DNA of 54,742 nt, taken from Fimbriimonadaceae bacterium. Its GTDB lineage: Bacteria > Armatimonadota > Fimbriimonadia > Fimbriimonadales > Fimbriimonadaceae. Location: the NCBI GenBank assembly GCA_019694835.1, contig JAIBBE010000127.1:1-54742 (forward strand), read 5' to 3'. A program made the position numbers and the translations under genes. The notes beneath the pieces are model-generated. The model ran no database searches and had not been told where the DNA came from. It saw only the letters and a list, made by a program, of their open reading frames with translations. This document shows positions 27,680 to 36,973 of this stretch, one piece after another (position 1 is the first letter of the stretch; the number at the start of each line of letters is the position of its first letter).

Positions 27680-29926
27680 TTATCGTGGGCTTGATTGTGG
27701 TGGGTTGATACAGGTAGGGTATGGAGATAAGCGCGATTGCAGTCCCCAAGAAGCAAGTGCGCTCCCAGCAATCCCTAATTCTGCTGGAACCAGTGGCACC
27801 ATGACGCGAGCAGACAGAAATGCCGCCCACGCTATAATCGCATAAATAAGACATATACCCACAGCACCAACTAACACCCGACGATAGAGATGCGGAAACA
27901 ACAGTGCTCCCACCACAATAGAAACACAGGCTGATGCTGTAGGAACCAACCAGACGGGTGTCGCTGCGGTATGAACCAGCGTTCCTGAGAGAAGGGTATT
28001 GGCGATGAGGGTCTGCACCGTCACCCCTGGTAACGTCGTCGAACCAGAAAGCGCGGGTGCGCGCAATACATCGCCGGATCCTGCATAGGCGGCCCCCACA
28101 ATGACCAGGCGGTTATCGAAAACACGTCTACCAATCGCCGTATCAATATCCTTCCAGGAAACTACTGGAAGTTGTGCCATATTAACAGCGTAGTCGATCC
28201 AAAAGGGCGGATCCACCGTGGTCCAGTTCGTAAGCGAAGCCGCCGCCAAAGCGCGTGCCGGAAAAGATAGTCGCCACCGCCCATTAACGTCCAAATATGC
28301 TGCTTGTGCTCGACGCACTGTGCCATCGCGGTCCTCCTCCAAATTCACAAAACCGAAAAGGTGCTCGTATCGTTTCGGGCCCAGTAGCAGAGCCGTCAGT
28401 CGTCCCACAGCCTCGTTACCTACGATGTCGCCAGATTCGGAGGAGAGTAGCCCGAGTACCAGCCTGTCAGAATGCTTTTGCACTAGGCGCTGAAACGTGG
28501 GTATCTCACTCCACGCCTCCGGTAGAAGCAGATCCAGTGCCACTGCACGCGCACCGCTCTCCAGAATGCGCCCGATGTTGTTGCCGAAGTCCGGTCCCCA
28601 CTGGGCTAGAGGTCGGCGGTCCGTCGCGAGCGAGGCATCATCCACGACTACTAATGACAAATGGGGATCTGGATCCTTCTGTCTAGACGTTGCAAAGCGC
28701 GCATCGGCAAGGCGACCTTCTAACAATCGTGCGATATCAGTTACACAGAACAGCTGTACAAGCAGCAATACCAAGAACGGAGCAACAATTCCGATTACGA
28801 TCCGCCGGGGCGTCTCCTGTGTACGCCAATCGCGCTGTTTGCTGAACAATGCTGCCGCAGCCAAACGTGCGTTGAATCGCTGCCGCGCTCCACCCAACTG
28901 GGAGAGTGCATGGTCTACTGATGCAGTCCGCTCGACAGGATTGAGCGCCAGCATGGCCAGAAGGGGCTGATCCAGTTCGTTGGGAACACCCTCAGCCGCC
29001 TGGGATGGAGGCACTAAGGTGCCCGTGGCTTGGCGGGATTGTACATCCCAAAATGACGTGCCGAACGGGAAGACACCCGTCAAAGCCCAATACAGTAGTA
29101 CACCGCAGGCGAACACGTCTGAGGCAGGTGATGGTGCTGCGCCTTTAAGCAGTTCAGGAGCCAAGATCGCTGCGGTGCCTCCAGCATTTGGACCAGCAGA
29201 AGGGTAGTTGAGCCGCGCGAGCCCAAAATCGAGGATCTTGAGAATGCGGTGTTGTGGAGTAGTATGCGGATCTGCTTCCAGCATCACATTAGAAGGGCTC
29301 AGATCACCATGTACAACACCGATTGCGTGCGCATGAGAAACGGCACCGAGGAGCATGGATACAATCTGCCAGTGCTCGTCATTGTCTGCTCGCAGCTGGC
29401 CATGCCGAAGGCAGCAGTCGAGAAGGCTCTCGCCCTCGACGAATTCCATGACCAAATACGGTAGGTTATCCAGTGCTGCGTCGAAGCCGAAGTGCGCAAC
29501 ATCGAGGATGTTCGGATGATCGAAGCGAGCTAAGAGCTGCGCTTCCTGTAAGAACTGCTCGGCCGGCATGGAGCGCACAAACTTGATGGCGAAGTTCTTC
29601 CTAAGCAGGGTGTGCTCAGCAAGCCAGACACTCCCTTGGCCACCCTCACCGAGAGGGCGGATTAGCCGGTATACCTGATCTAGGAGGAGTTCTGCGTGCG
29701 GGCCAGTCGAGGAGGCCGCCACGATTCCCTGAGGCTCATCGGGGATCGGATCGTCGTCGGCCAGAGGTGGAGCCGCGCTGTATGCTAAAAGGCTCTCGGC
29801 TTCGCGAAGCAATGCGGTATCCCCGTCACACTCTTTCTCGAGCAGCGCTTCACGTTCCTTAACTGGCAGTTCGAGTACGCGCCCCACCAACTCACAGGCT
29901 CTTTGGTAGCGCTCGGCCGCCTCCAT
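27680..29926 (-). CDS. Ser/Thr protein kinase with C-terminal CHASE2 sensor domain
   Basis: A 748-residue transmembrane kinase. The kinase domain spans about 85-345 and has GEGGQGSV, FAIKF, HGDLSPSN, DFGLA and LAPELLKG. The catalytic loop reads HGD where HRD is usual; the Asp is kept, so it may be active. After one membrane helix (about 380-400) comes an extracytoplasmic CHASE2 domain (about 405-660), then two or three further helices (about 660-725). I prefer ATG 29926, preceded by AGGA, to an upstream GTG at 29950 inside the sigma gene. It lies 10 bp after the sigma factor gene, so the sigma factor is a likely co-regulated partner. Confidence 0.85.
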   Translation of the reverse strand: MEAAERYQRACELVGRVLELPVKEREALLEKECDGDTALLREAESLLAYSAAPPLADDDPIPDEPQGIVAASSTGPHAELLLDQVYRLIRPLGEGGQGSVWLAEHTLLRKNFAIKFVRSMPAEQFLQEAQLLARFDHPNILDVAHFGFDAALDNLPYLVMEFVEGESLLDCCLRHGQLRADNDEHWQIVSMLLGAVSHAHAIGVVHGDLSPSNVMLEADPHTTPQHRILKILDFGLARLNYPSAGPNAGGTAAILAPELLKGAAPSPASDVFACGVLLYWALTGVFPFGTSFWDVQSRQATGTLVPPSQAAEGVPNELDQPLLAMLALNPVERTASVDHALSQLGGARQRFNARLAAAALFSKQRDWRTQETPRRIVIGIVAPFLVLLLVQLFCVTDIARLLEGRLADARFATSRQKDPDPHLSLVVVDDASLATDRRPLAQWGPDFGNNIGRILESGARAVALDLLLPEAWSEIPTFQRLVQKHSDRLVLGLLSSESGDIVGNEAVGRLTALLLGPKRYEHLFGFVNLEEDRDGTVRRAQAAYLDVNGRWRLSFPARALAAASLTNWTTVDPPFWIDYAVNMAQLPVVSWKDIDTAIGRRVFDNRLVIVGAAYAGSGDVLRAPALSGSTTLPGVTVQTLIANTLLSGTLVHTAATPVWLVPTASACVSIVVGALLFPHLYRRVLVGAVGICLIYAIIAWAAFLSARVMVPLVPAELGIAGSALASWGLQSRLSPYPTCINPPQSSPR

Positions 29927-29936
29927 AATGGACTTC

Positions 29937-30629
29937 CTACTCGATTCCACGGTCTAAGAATCGGTCCAAGGCGCGCCAGTCAACTTGGTCCATTTGGGTG
30001 GCTCCGTCCTGCGGTCGTGACAAATCACACGCTCTTTTGAGGAACATCGAAGCCGCCTGCCAGTCGAGCTTCACCGTGTTGACATGGACATCGAGAAGCT
30101 CGGCAATTTCCTTAAGGTCGAGACGCAACGAGATCCGCAATTCCACGACCTGATATTGTCGCGGATGTAGCTGCTTGAGGTGATCTAGCGCTTGATTAAC
30201 GGCATCGAGCAAGTCAGGATCTAGTTGCACCACCGGCAACGTATCCAGCGCATCCGCCTTCACGCGTATGCCAGAAGTCGGTCGGCGCTGGCGCACTTTG
30301 TTGCGGTGATACTCACGGAGGAAGTTCCGTACGGCGCTGCAGAAGATGGAAAGAATTTTCTTTCGCTCCTGTAGCCAGAAACGATCGCCATACGTTTTCG
30401 TCACACGCAAGTACACCTCGTTGACGATGGCGGTAGGCTGCAACGAGTGCTCGGGTCGCTCATCACGGTTTCGTATTGCGGCGGCGTAACGTCGAAGCTC
30501 ACGGTACAGCTCCTGGATGACGAGTTCGGGATCGCCTTGGACCTGCTGCAGAACTTCTACAAGCTCTTCACTCTGCTGCTGATCTGCGGGTAGGGCCGCG
30601 CCGTAGATGGGCTGATTCTGCTGGCTCAT
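29937..30629 (-). CDS. ECF-type RNA polymerase sigma factor (Acidobacteria/Planctomycetes subgroup)
   Basis: A 230-residue sigma factor with region 2 (ELVIQELYRELRRYA, HSLQPTAIVNEVYLRV, ERKKILSIFCSAVRNFLREYHR) and region 4 (LHPRQYQVVELRISLRLDLKEIAELLDVHVNTVKLDW). The HSLQPTAIVNEVYLR signature is typical of the ECF-like subgroup often encoded beside Ser/Thr kinases. No anti-sigma gene is adjacent; the kinase 10 bp downstream may take that role by phosphorylation, which is inference. The 30-residue Gln-rich extension at the N-terminus is unusual. Confidence 0.9.
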   Translation of the reverse strand: MSQQNQPIYGAALPADQQQSEELVEVLQQVQGDPELVIQELYRELRRYAAAIRNRDERPEHSLQPTAIVNEVYLRVTKTYGDRFWLQERKKILSIFCSAVRNFLREYHRNKVRQRRPTSGIRVKADALDTLPVVQLDPDLLDAVNQALDHLKQLHPRQYQVVELRISLRLDLKEIAELLDVHVNTVKLDWQAASMFLKRACDLSRPQDGATQMDQVDWRALDRFLDRGIE

Positions 30630-30705
30630 AGAGTGACTTTCCTTCAGTCAGTGTAATACCAGAGAGGGGAGAGCGACCCTGAGCCGCTCTCCCCTTCGAT
30701 GATGT

Positions 30706-31029
30706 TTAGTTTGCGGGCCGCGCTGTGCGAGGGGCTGCACTTGGGCTGGAAGTCGGCTGGGGACGAGGAGGCAAGTCCTGCTTCGTGGAGATCTCTGTGG
30801 GCGTGAGCAGTACCCCCACGGCTGCACCCACAGGGCTACCGCCGATAATTCTACCCGCGGTGCCGCCGACGGTGGAGCCTAGAGCTTGTCGGGCCGCCGC
30901 TTTGGCTGCTGCTTTCGCAGCGAGCTCCAGGTCGGCGGTGGCGGTTCCTTTAGATTGTTGTCCGGACTGGCCGAAAACGCAGGCTGCCAGCAGCAAGCCT
31001 GTACCCAGAGTGCGAAGAGGTATTTTCAT
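30706..31029 (-). CDS. Small secreted Ala/Gly-rich protein
   Basis: A 107-residue protein from ATG 31029, with AGGAG upstream. It has a signal peptide (LRTLGTGLLLAACVFGQS; the Cys could be lipidated), an Ala-rich helix and a glycine-zipper segment (STVGGTAGRIIGGSPVGAAVG), and a Pro-rich tail. Such segments can insert into membranes. It lies 76 bp before the sigma gene on the same strand. No family is recognised. Confidence 0.65.
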   Translation of the reverse strand: MKIPLRTLGTGLLLAACVFGQSGQQSKGTATADLELAAKAAAKAAARQALGSTVGGTAGRIIGGSPVGAAVGVLLTPTEISTKQDLPPRPQPTSSPSAAPRTARPAN

Positions 31030-31241
31030 TGTGTTGTTCTCCTGATGTGATATTCAGTTTCAATGAGAGCGGAATCTGCTCTCACCGCAGTAGGTGCCAT
31101 TCCGACTCGAACAGACAACGCCACAGCCACGTTTTTCTCATGCCCGTTACGCTGAGTGGCACCTACTATTGTTTTGTTCTGCATACCGTGAGGTGGAGTG
31201 CGACGCTTACGCCAGGAGGACCGGGCGGAGAAATGCAACGA

Positions 31242-31273
31242 AGCCCCGGCACCGCCTGAGGCGGGCCGGGGCT
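31242..31273 (-). terminator. Hairpin downstream of the thioredoxin gene
   Basis: AGCCCCGGC pairs with GCCGGGGCT, and inside them CCGCC pairs with GGCGG around TGA, leaving a single bulged base. It lies 32 bp past the thioredoxin stop codon on the minus strand. The following T-run is weak (TTCGTTGCATTT), so termination may be imperfect. Confidence 0.6.
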
Positions 31274-31305
31274 GGAGGATGGCAGAGCTATTGATTCAGT
31301 GGGAA

Positions 31306-31800
31306 CTAGCGGCTGTGGCGGGCGCGTTCGATAGCCCGCTCGAGAGAGTTATCGGTCCGATAGCCCACCAGAACGTCAATGACGTGCCCTTTAGCGTCAA
31401 TCACCACCGTGGTCGGTATAGCTTCGACGTCGAACATCTGCCCTAGCTGTCCGTCTTCGTCCACAATGGTAGGAAAGGACAATCCCATGGCGTCGGTGAA
31501 GGCATCCACCTCCTGGCGACTTTCGCTATTGACGCCAATCACAATCACATCGTCATAGGCCCGGTTGATCTGATCAACCTTAGGCAGGGACTTGCGGCAG
31601 GGCGTACACCAAGAGGCCCAGAAGTCCAGCACGACTACCTTGCCCCGCAGTTGCTCGAATTGATGACTCCTTCCATTGACTTCAAACTGGAAGTTGGGGA
31701 CGTGCGGGCCGGGGCACTGCGTGGCAGCATGGGCGGTGCCGAGTAGAAGGCTGGTGATCAGCACCAGCGCGGTCGTGGACTTGGTGGTCGGGGTCAACAT
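31306..31800 (-). CDS. Secreted TlpA/ResA-like thioredoxin
   Basis: A 164-residue protein from ATG 31800, with GGAG eight bases upstream and a signal peptide (TTALVLITSLLLGTAHA). The thioredoxin fold carries the redox site WASWCTPC, the cis-proline loop (EAIPTTVVI) and the TlpA-type strand LRGKVVVLDF. It would reduce or isomerise disulfides outside the cytoplasm, which fits the many Cys-containing secreted proteins on this replicon. The upstream 31 in-frame codons are not protein-like. Confidence 0.85.
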   Translation of the reverse strand: MLTPTTKSTTALVLITSLLLGTAHAATQCPGPHVPNFQFEVNGRSHQFEQLRGKVVVLDFWASWCTPCRKSLPKVDQINRAYDDVIVIGVNSESRQEVDAFTDAMGLSFPTIVDEDGQLGQMFDVEAIPTTVVIDAKGHVIDVLVGYRTDNSLERAIERARHSR

Positions 31801-31896
31801 TTTGTTCTCTCCATTTCCTTGTTCACTAGTATTCGTGGGCGTCTTCATCAGCCGCCTCACCCTACTGGGTGCCGGAATCTGGAATAGAGACAAAGC

Positions 31897-32200
31897 TCAT
31901 TGAAAGAAACCTTCAGAAGTACTCGCCGCCGCGCAGCTGGGAAGAGAACTGGTACATGCCTGAACGTAGCCGTTCATCGTGCCCCCGCCGTAGACGGCTG
32001 CCGTTGCCCAGAGCCGCAGGCGAAGCGATCCGGACGTGGACGAACCGGTGTTGCTGATGGGATCGGCGTGTAGCGTCAGCATGCCATCATATTGATCTGC
32101 CAGGCCACATTGCCTTGCAGCACTACGGCTGCGGGCGGATTGCCGCCACCGTTACCGCCAAAGGTCGAAGTGGAGTCGAAGGTGGAGTAATCGCGGATAG
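31897..32200 (-). pseudogene. Remnant of a secreted beta-rich domain
   Basis: Minus-strand codons give STFGGNGGGNPPAAVVLQGNV..WQIN, then after a one-base shift MLTLHADPISNTGSSTSGSL and LRLWATAAVYGGGTMNGYV, then a stop. This is a beta-rich secreted segment common in Acidobacteria. Its natural continuation appears to lie on the opposite strand from about 32280, which suggests an inversion. It has no start codon or signal peptide of its own. Confidence 0.5.
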
Positions 32201-32259
32201 CCCGGCCCGAGGACGTATATTCTGCCAGGCTAGTTGGAACGTGGACCCCCGGGGGGGCC

Positions 32260-32815
32260 GGTTTGCCGGGCGACCTGCCCAGCTTTGTACAATGTTGTGC
32301 AAAACGTGCCGGTGACGCTTCCGTCCGATGGCACTTACTTCACGACGATGACGCTGGAGGAGTACACTTCGTCGGGCTGGGTGATTCGCAGGTTCGTTGC
32401 CTTCAACTCCACCTCGACGTTTGGCAACCCCGGTTCGGGCGGAGGTGGCGACAGACCCAATTCCTGCCTCGGCGCGGGAGATCAACACCTATGGCGACAC
32501 GGTATCGGGCAAGCTGACCGAAAACAGCTGCCTGGATAGTGGATACCGGATCCATACCTATAAATTCCAGGCTTATGCCGGTTCGCAGATCCGTCACCGA
32601 AGTGTTAGACGCTGCAGGTGCTGTATGGGCCTAATGGGGGCGATGCGTTGGCGGCAGTGGAAGGCTGGTACGAACAGACAGAACGGTGGATCACTGTCAC
32701 CGTGCCCAACGACCGGCACTTATTACCTGCTGGCGGGCTCGACCAATCCGCAGGGCGGTGTACCTGGTGCGCTCGTTCTTACAGCATCGCGGTCAACGCT
32801 CGTTAACCGACCCGC
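32260..32815 (+). pseudogene. Frameshifted pre-peptidase C-terminal (PPC)-like domain
   Basis: Successive frames spell VVQNVPVTLPSDGTYFTTMT and EEYTSSGWVI, then INTYGDTVSGKLTENSC and YRIHTYKFQAYAGSQI, then VEGWYEQTERWITVTVP and TTGTYYLLAGSTNPQGG. Together these make a PPC-like beta-sandwich (the pattern G-x-L-x, then Y-x-F-x-A-x-A-G, then TGTYYL) broken by at least three frameshifts. It is non-functional as read. It may be the other part of the minus-strand remnant at 31897-32200. Confidence 0.6.
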
Positions 32816-32919
32816 GATTCCGGCAACACTACGGCGCGCCGTCATTTGACGGCGCCGATACCGTTTTTATACAGCTGGCTATTGGCGCGCGCCCACATTC
32901 CGCGCGGCTATTGACTACA

Positions 32920-35900
32920 ATGCCTTTACCGGAATCGAGCAGAACATTGCTAACCATGGCCAACCTCCTCCTATCCTTCCTATTTCTTGTCGTCGGAGTA
33001 GGCAGCAGCCAGCAGGGCGGGCCTGAGACCGGGGCGTCGACTCCGGAGATTGTCGTTCATGAAGGGTCCCGGTCTGCGGTCCTGCGCATGGCATTCGCAG
33101 CAGACAATCGGACACTGCTCGTAGAAGATGAAGTTGCGATCAGTGTGTGGGATGCGCGGCGGGGTATTGAAGTCAGACAGTTGACAGGACACATGAGTCA
33201 TCCCACGCCGTCCGGCGCTCGGTCTTCGACGGCGTTTGATGCGACGCTGGACCAACATCGCCTTTATCTATGGGGATTTGATGATAATTATCTTCGGTCC
33301 TGGTCAACCGACTTCCGTGAGGTCTACTCGGTGGAAGTCAGAGCAGAAGCAAAACCGCAAGAATGGGACGAGCTAACAACAAACGCCGTCTCTGAACTTC
33401 CGCCCGGGAGCAAATCGGGGGTGCGTTTTTCCTGGGCACGCGCTCGTACCGCGGAGATTGCTTCCGTGGCGGGTGCGAAGATCGCCTGGCGCTCTCGAAC
33501 GGATGGACATGTCGGGATCATTGACGCCACATCCGGACGTATTACCTCTTTCGGAGAAGACCGGATGGGCTACCGGCGCGGTGTGGCGTTTCGTCCCGAC
33601 GGAAAACAGATTGCGATTGCGAGCTATGACGGCTCCGTTGAGGTACGGGACACAGAAACTGGAGGCTTGCGGTATTCGCATCGAGATCCGAACCTGGCGT
33701 TCGCCGTCGCCTCTTACGGTGAGAACGGGAATGAATTGGCCATGGTCGGATACCAGCGTTCCTGCATGGAAAGCGGCATGCAAGCGCTGAAAGATGACTA
33801 CGGGGTTCCCGGATACACCAAAAACGGAAGATACCACTTACCTTCGGAACAGCGCCTTACTTTTTACCGTAGACCAGACTGCCTGAACCCTACAACTCTC
33901 ATGATATGGACTCTGGAAGCCTCCGAGCGACCACGGGTTGTGACTAGCGAGCTTCCGGTGGCATATGACGTCGCGTTCGGCCCAGCGCAGACCGTGTTGC
34001 TTGGAATGCTCAGCGGGGTACAACAACGGAACATTGGGGATGGGAGCCTTGCGGCAAAGTATGATCTTCCGGACGGCGATCGGGACTGGATCCAAGACGA
34101 GCAGCGGTATCTGGCAGCGTTCTCGAATTTGAACCCATTCGCGCTGGCGATGGCTGTTAGCCCAAACCGGGAATGGCTTGCAATGAGCGGCTACCGGGGC
34201 CAGGTTAAGTTAATTCATTTGCCTACGCAAGCCCGGGTTAGGAGCTTCTCATCGTTATCTACAAGTTTTGCGATGGCGACGGCAATAACGGGATCAGGAC
34301 CCCGCTCCGTTCTAGTTGAGGGAAATGAGATCCGTGTTGTCACCATAGGTTCGGACCGAAAGCTCATGGCCCTTCGGGGACACCGAGATCGAGTAGCCCG
34401 CATAAGCCTCAGCCCGCGCGGACACAGGCTCGCGTCGTTCGGCCTAGAAGGGGTGATTCGCACCTGGGATTTGGAAACCGGTAGGCAGACATGTATCTTG
34501 CCGAAGAATCTAGGCAGATATTGGGGCCAGAGCCCAATCTTCTTTGATCCCACTGGTAACTACCTCGCAGCCGGCTCGTCGGATGGAGAGGTTTCTGTAT
34601 GGAACGCCCAGTCCTGCCAATTGGTTGACTCATTCCGTCTCTCGTTCTCCTCGGCGCTGGAGGAGTTTGAGGGATGGGACGCAGAGTGGGATTTCCAATC
34701 AAGAAGACCTGACAGCGGGTTGCAGAAGCGGCTTGAAAGCGCTGTCCACAGCCTATGGAGCCTTGATCTTTCGGCGCGCGATGGTCTGATTGCCTGCGTT
34801 GGCGGAGACAACGTTGTTGTCCTTCGCAAGTTTCTCGAGCATAAGGAGCAGGTGCGGTTCCGCGTACCAGTCCTGAGGTATGGAGTTAGCTCGTTCTCCG
34901 AGATGAGGGAAGGATCATCCGCGATCCTCAACAATGCAAGGCGTGCGAAAGAGAGATCAGGCCGGACGGTCCCCGAATCGTCGATTCGCCCGAGCGGCGA
35001 TTCGCCAGATGACTCGTCGCTGCTGCGTTATATTCAGAACCCACTCGGTGTGCGGTCCATACATATTGCTCCCGACGGCTCGGTCCTGACGGTAGACATG
35101 TATGGACTCATGCGAAGGTGGGACGCAAGTACCGGTAAACCGCAGATGCGTTACGGCAACCAGTATCGCGTCAACGGCAGTTGGGGCATATCGGGTGGAA
35201 TGCCGGAGGCGGAACGGCTTGCGTTTGTTGCTCGAACATCGAGGATTATCCAACGTAGCGACCAGCGTGATGCTCTAGTCGAATGGGATCTGTCGACGGG
35301 AGGAAAGCGTGATCGGCCAGGCATTCCCTCTGGGGGGTGGGAGATTCGTCTGGACTCAGAGGAACGTACAGCAGCGGTCAGTACGGCATTGCGGACAGAC
35401 ATATACGACATTCAGAGTTGGCGGCTGCTGGTTTCGCTTTATGTATACAACTTCGGAAAGGATTGGCTCGCTGTAACGCCGGAAGGATTTTTCGACGGCT
35501 CGCCCGACGCGTACCGAGAGACCGCGTGGCGCTTCTCGAACAACGCGAAAGACTATGCATCCGTGGACGCGTATTTCAGTGAGTATTACCGTCCAGGTAT
35601 CGTACAGGAACTGATTAGCGGCAGGAAGTTGCCAGGTCAACCGTTGCTCGCTGAGCGGGATCGGCGGTCTCCGCAAGTTGAGATTCGGCAAGTAGAATCG
35701 GCGGGGGGCTCACAACGGTCCATAAAACTGCGCATCACCGTACAGGAGGCCCCAAAGGGCACAAGTCACCAGACGAATGGCGGGATCCGCGACGTACGGC
35801 TTTTCCGGAACGGCACGCTGGTGTCCTTGTGGCGAGGCGACCTATTGCAAGGAAGGGGTAACTCCGTTACGATCACCGCAGATATGCCGACGGTGCTTGG

Positions 35901-36969
35901 CGAGAACCGCTTTATCGCTTATGCCTTCAACCGCGACAACATCAAGTCGGAGGAAGCGCAACTCAGCGTATCTGTGAGTGAACCGCTCCCGCGAAGGCGA
36001 ACAGCGTACATAGTAGCCGTGGGCATAAACCAATACGGCACTCCTGAATTGAATCTGCGTTACGCTACAAGCGATGCAAAGTTGTTTTCCGAAGTGGTCG
36101 CCCGCCAGCAGAAGCAGTCGGGCCAATTCGACGAGGTAATCATCGTTAATCTTCTGGATCAGGAAGCTACCCGGGAAAACATAATCGAAGCGTTGCGCCG
36201 GTTCGACCGCAGCTCCACCGTCAGCCGGGGGCCAAGTACGCCGGAGAGCTTTGGGCGGTTGCGCACAATAGAGCCGCAAGATTCTCTATTCCTTTACTTT
36301 GCCGGACACGGGATCGCGCGGAACGGCAAAGCTTATCTGGCAGCGCACGACTCGTTCATGAGAAACGGCGAGGGTAAGGAACTGACTGGTTCGGAATTCT
36401 CCCGTTTTGAGGGAAACAGCATTACAACGGACGACCTTTCAAAGCTGTTAGGTCCCATCGACGCCACCAGGATTGTTCTGGTGGTAGATGCTTGCAACTC
36501 TGGGGAGTTCCTAGAGTCGCTCGAACAGAGGCAGGGACCGTTCAATACGGCAAGTTTCGCGCAGCTAGCCTATGAAAAGGGCATGTTCATCTTGACCGCA
36601 GCGCAGGGGTACCAAGCGGCGCTGGAATCGTCCCGGCTAGGACATGGATTCCTGACACACGCGCTCATCCAGGAAGCACTTATTGAAAATAAGGCGGATA
36701 GCTTCCCGGCAGACGGCCGAATTACTATCCAGGAATGGTTTAACTACGCGACGACGCGCGTGCCGGAGATGCAACGGGAGCGTTTCGTCGCGGTTGGCGC
36801 TGGAGCACATGGATCAGCCAACCTTCCGGACTTTGAACCGTGGGAGTTGCAGACACCCAGGGCATTCCTACGACGCGACGCAGACGAAGTCGCTTTGTCA
36901 ACAATTGCCGGACCGAGCAATCCCGCCGAAGCAGATCCGAAGCCTCCGCAGTTGATCCGCAAGCAATAA
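32920..36969 (+). CDS. Secreted WD40-repeat protein with C-terminal caspase (C14) domain
   Basis: A 1,349-residue protein. The signal-like helix (LLLSFLFLVVGVGSS) is followed by WD40-type repeats over about 40-850 (for example GVIRTWDLETGR and GEVSVWNAQSCQ), a beta-rich linker to about 1060, and a caspase-like domain (about 1080-1290). The likely catalytic His is in YFAGHG and the Cys in VDACNSG, so both residues are present. WD40-caspase proteins are common in Acidobacteria; their triggers are mostly unknown. A signal peptide on a caspase is notable, since it would place the protease outside the cytoplasm. ATG 32956 is an alternative start; neither has a clear ribosome-binding site. It converges on the TonB/Sel1 gene with 4 bp between the stops. 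Confidence 0.85.
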   Translation: MPLPESSRTLLTMANLLLSFLFLVVGVGSSQQGGPETGASTPEIVVHEGSRSAVLRMAFAADNRTLLVEDEVAISVWDARRGIEVRQLTGHMSHPTPSGARSSTAFDATLDQHRLYLWGFDDNYLRSWSTDFREVYSVEVRAEAKPQEWDELTTNAVSELPPGSKSGVRFSWARARTAEIASVAGAKIAWRSRTDGHVGIIDATSGRITSFGEDRMGYRRGVAFRPDGKQIAIASYDGSVEVRDTETGGLRYSHRDPNLAFAVASYGENGNELAMVGYQRSCMESGMQALKDDYGVPGYTKNGRYHLPSEQRLTFYRRPDCLNPTTLMIWTLEASERPRVVTSELPVAYDVAFGPAQTVLLGMLSGVQQRNIGDGSLAAKYDLPDGDRDWIQDEQRYLAAFSNLNPFALAMAVSPNREWLAMSGYRGQVKLIHLPTQARVRSFSSLSTSFAMATAITGSGPRSVLVEGNEIRVVTIGSDRKLMALRGHRDRVARISLSPRGHRLASFGLEGVIRTWDLETGRQTCILPKNLGRYWGQSPIFFDPTGNYLAAGSSDGEVSVWNAQSCQLVDSFRLSFSSALEEFEGWDAEWDFQSRRPDSGLQKRLESAVHSLWSLDLSARDGLIACVGGDNVVVLRKFLEHKEQVRFRVPVLRYGVSSFSEMREGSSAILNNARRAKERSGRTVPESSIRPSGDSPDDSSLLRYIQNPLGVRSIHIAPDGSVLTVDMYGLMRRWDASTGKPQMRYGNQYRVNGSWGISGGMPEAERLAFVARTSRIIQRSDQRDALVEWDLSTGGKRDRPGIPSGGWEIRLDSEERTAAVSTALRTDIYDIQSWRLLVSLYVYNFGKDWLAVTPEGFFDGSPDAYRETAWRFSNNAKDYASVDAYFSEYYRPGIVQELISGRKLPGQPLLAERDRRSPQVEIRQVESAGGSQRSIKLRITVQEAPKGTSHQTNGGIRDVRLFRNGTLVSLWRGDLLQGRGNSVTITADMPTVLGENRFIAYAFNRDNIKSEEAQLSVSVSEPLPRRRTAYIVAVGINQYGTPELNLRYATSDAKLFSEVVARQQKQSGQFDEVIIVNLLDQEATRENIIEALRRFDRSSTVSRGPSTPESFGRLRTIEPQDSLFLYFAGHGIARNGKAYLAAHDSFMRNGEGKELTGSEFSRFEGNSITTDDLSKLLGPIDATRIVLVVDACNSGEFLESLEQRQGPFNTASFAQLAYEKGMFILTAAQGYQAALESSRLGHGFLTHALIQEALIENKADSFPADGRITIQEWFNYATTRVPEMQRERFVAVGAGAHGSANLPDFEPWELQTPRAFLRRDADEVALSTIAGPSNPAEADPKPPQLIRKQ

Positions 36970-36973
36970 CGAT

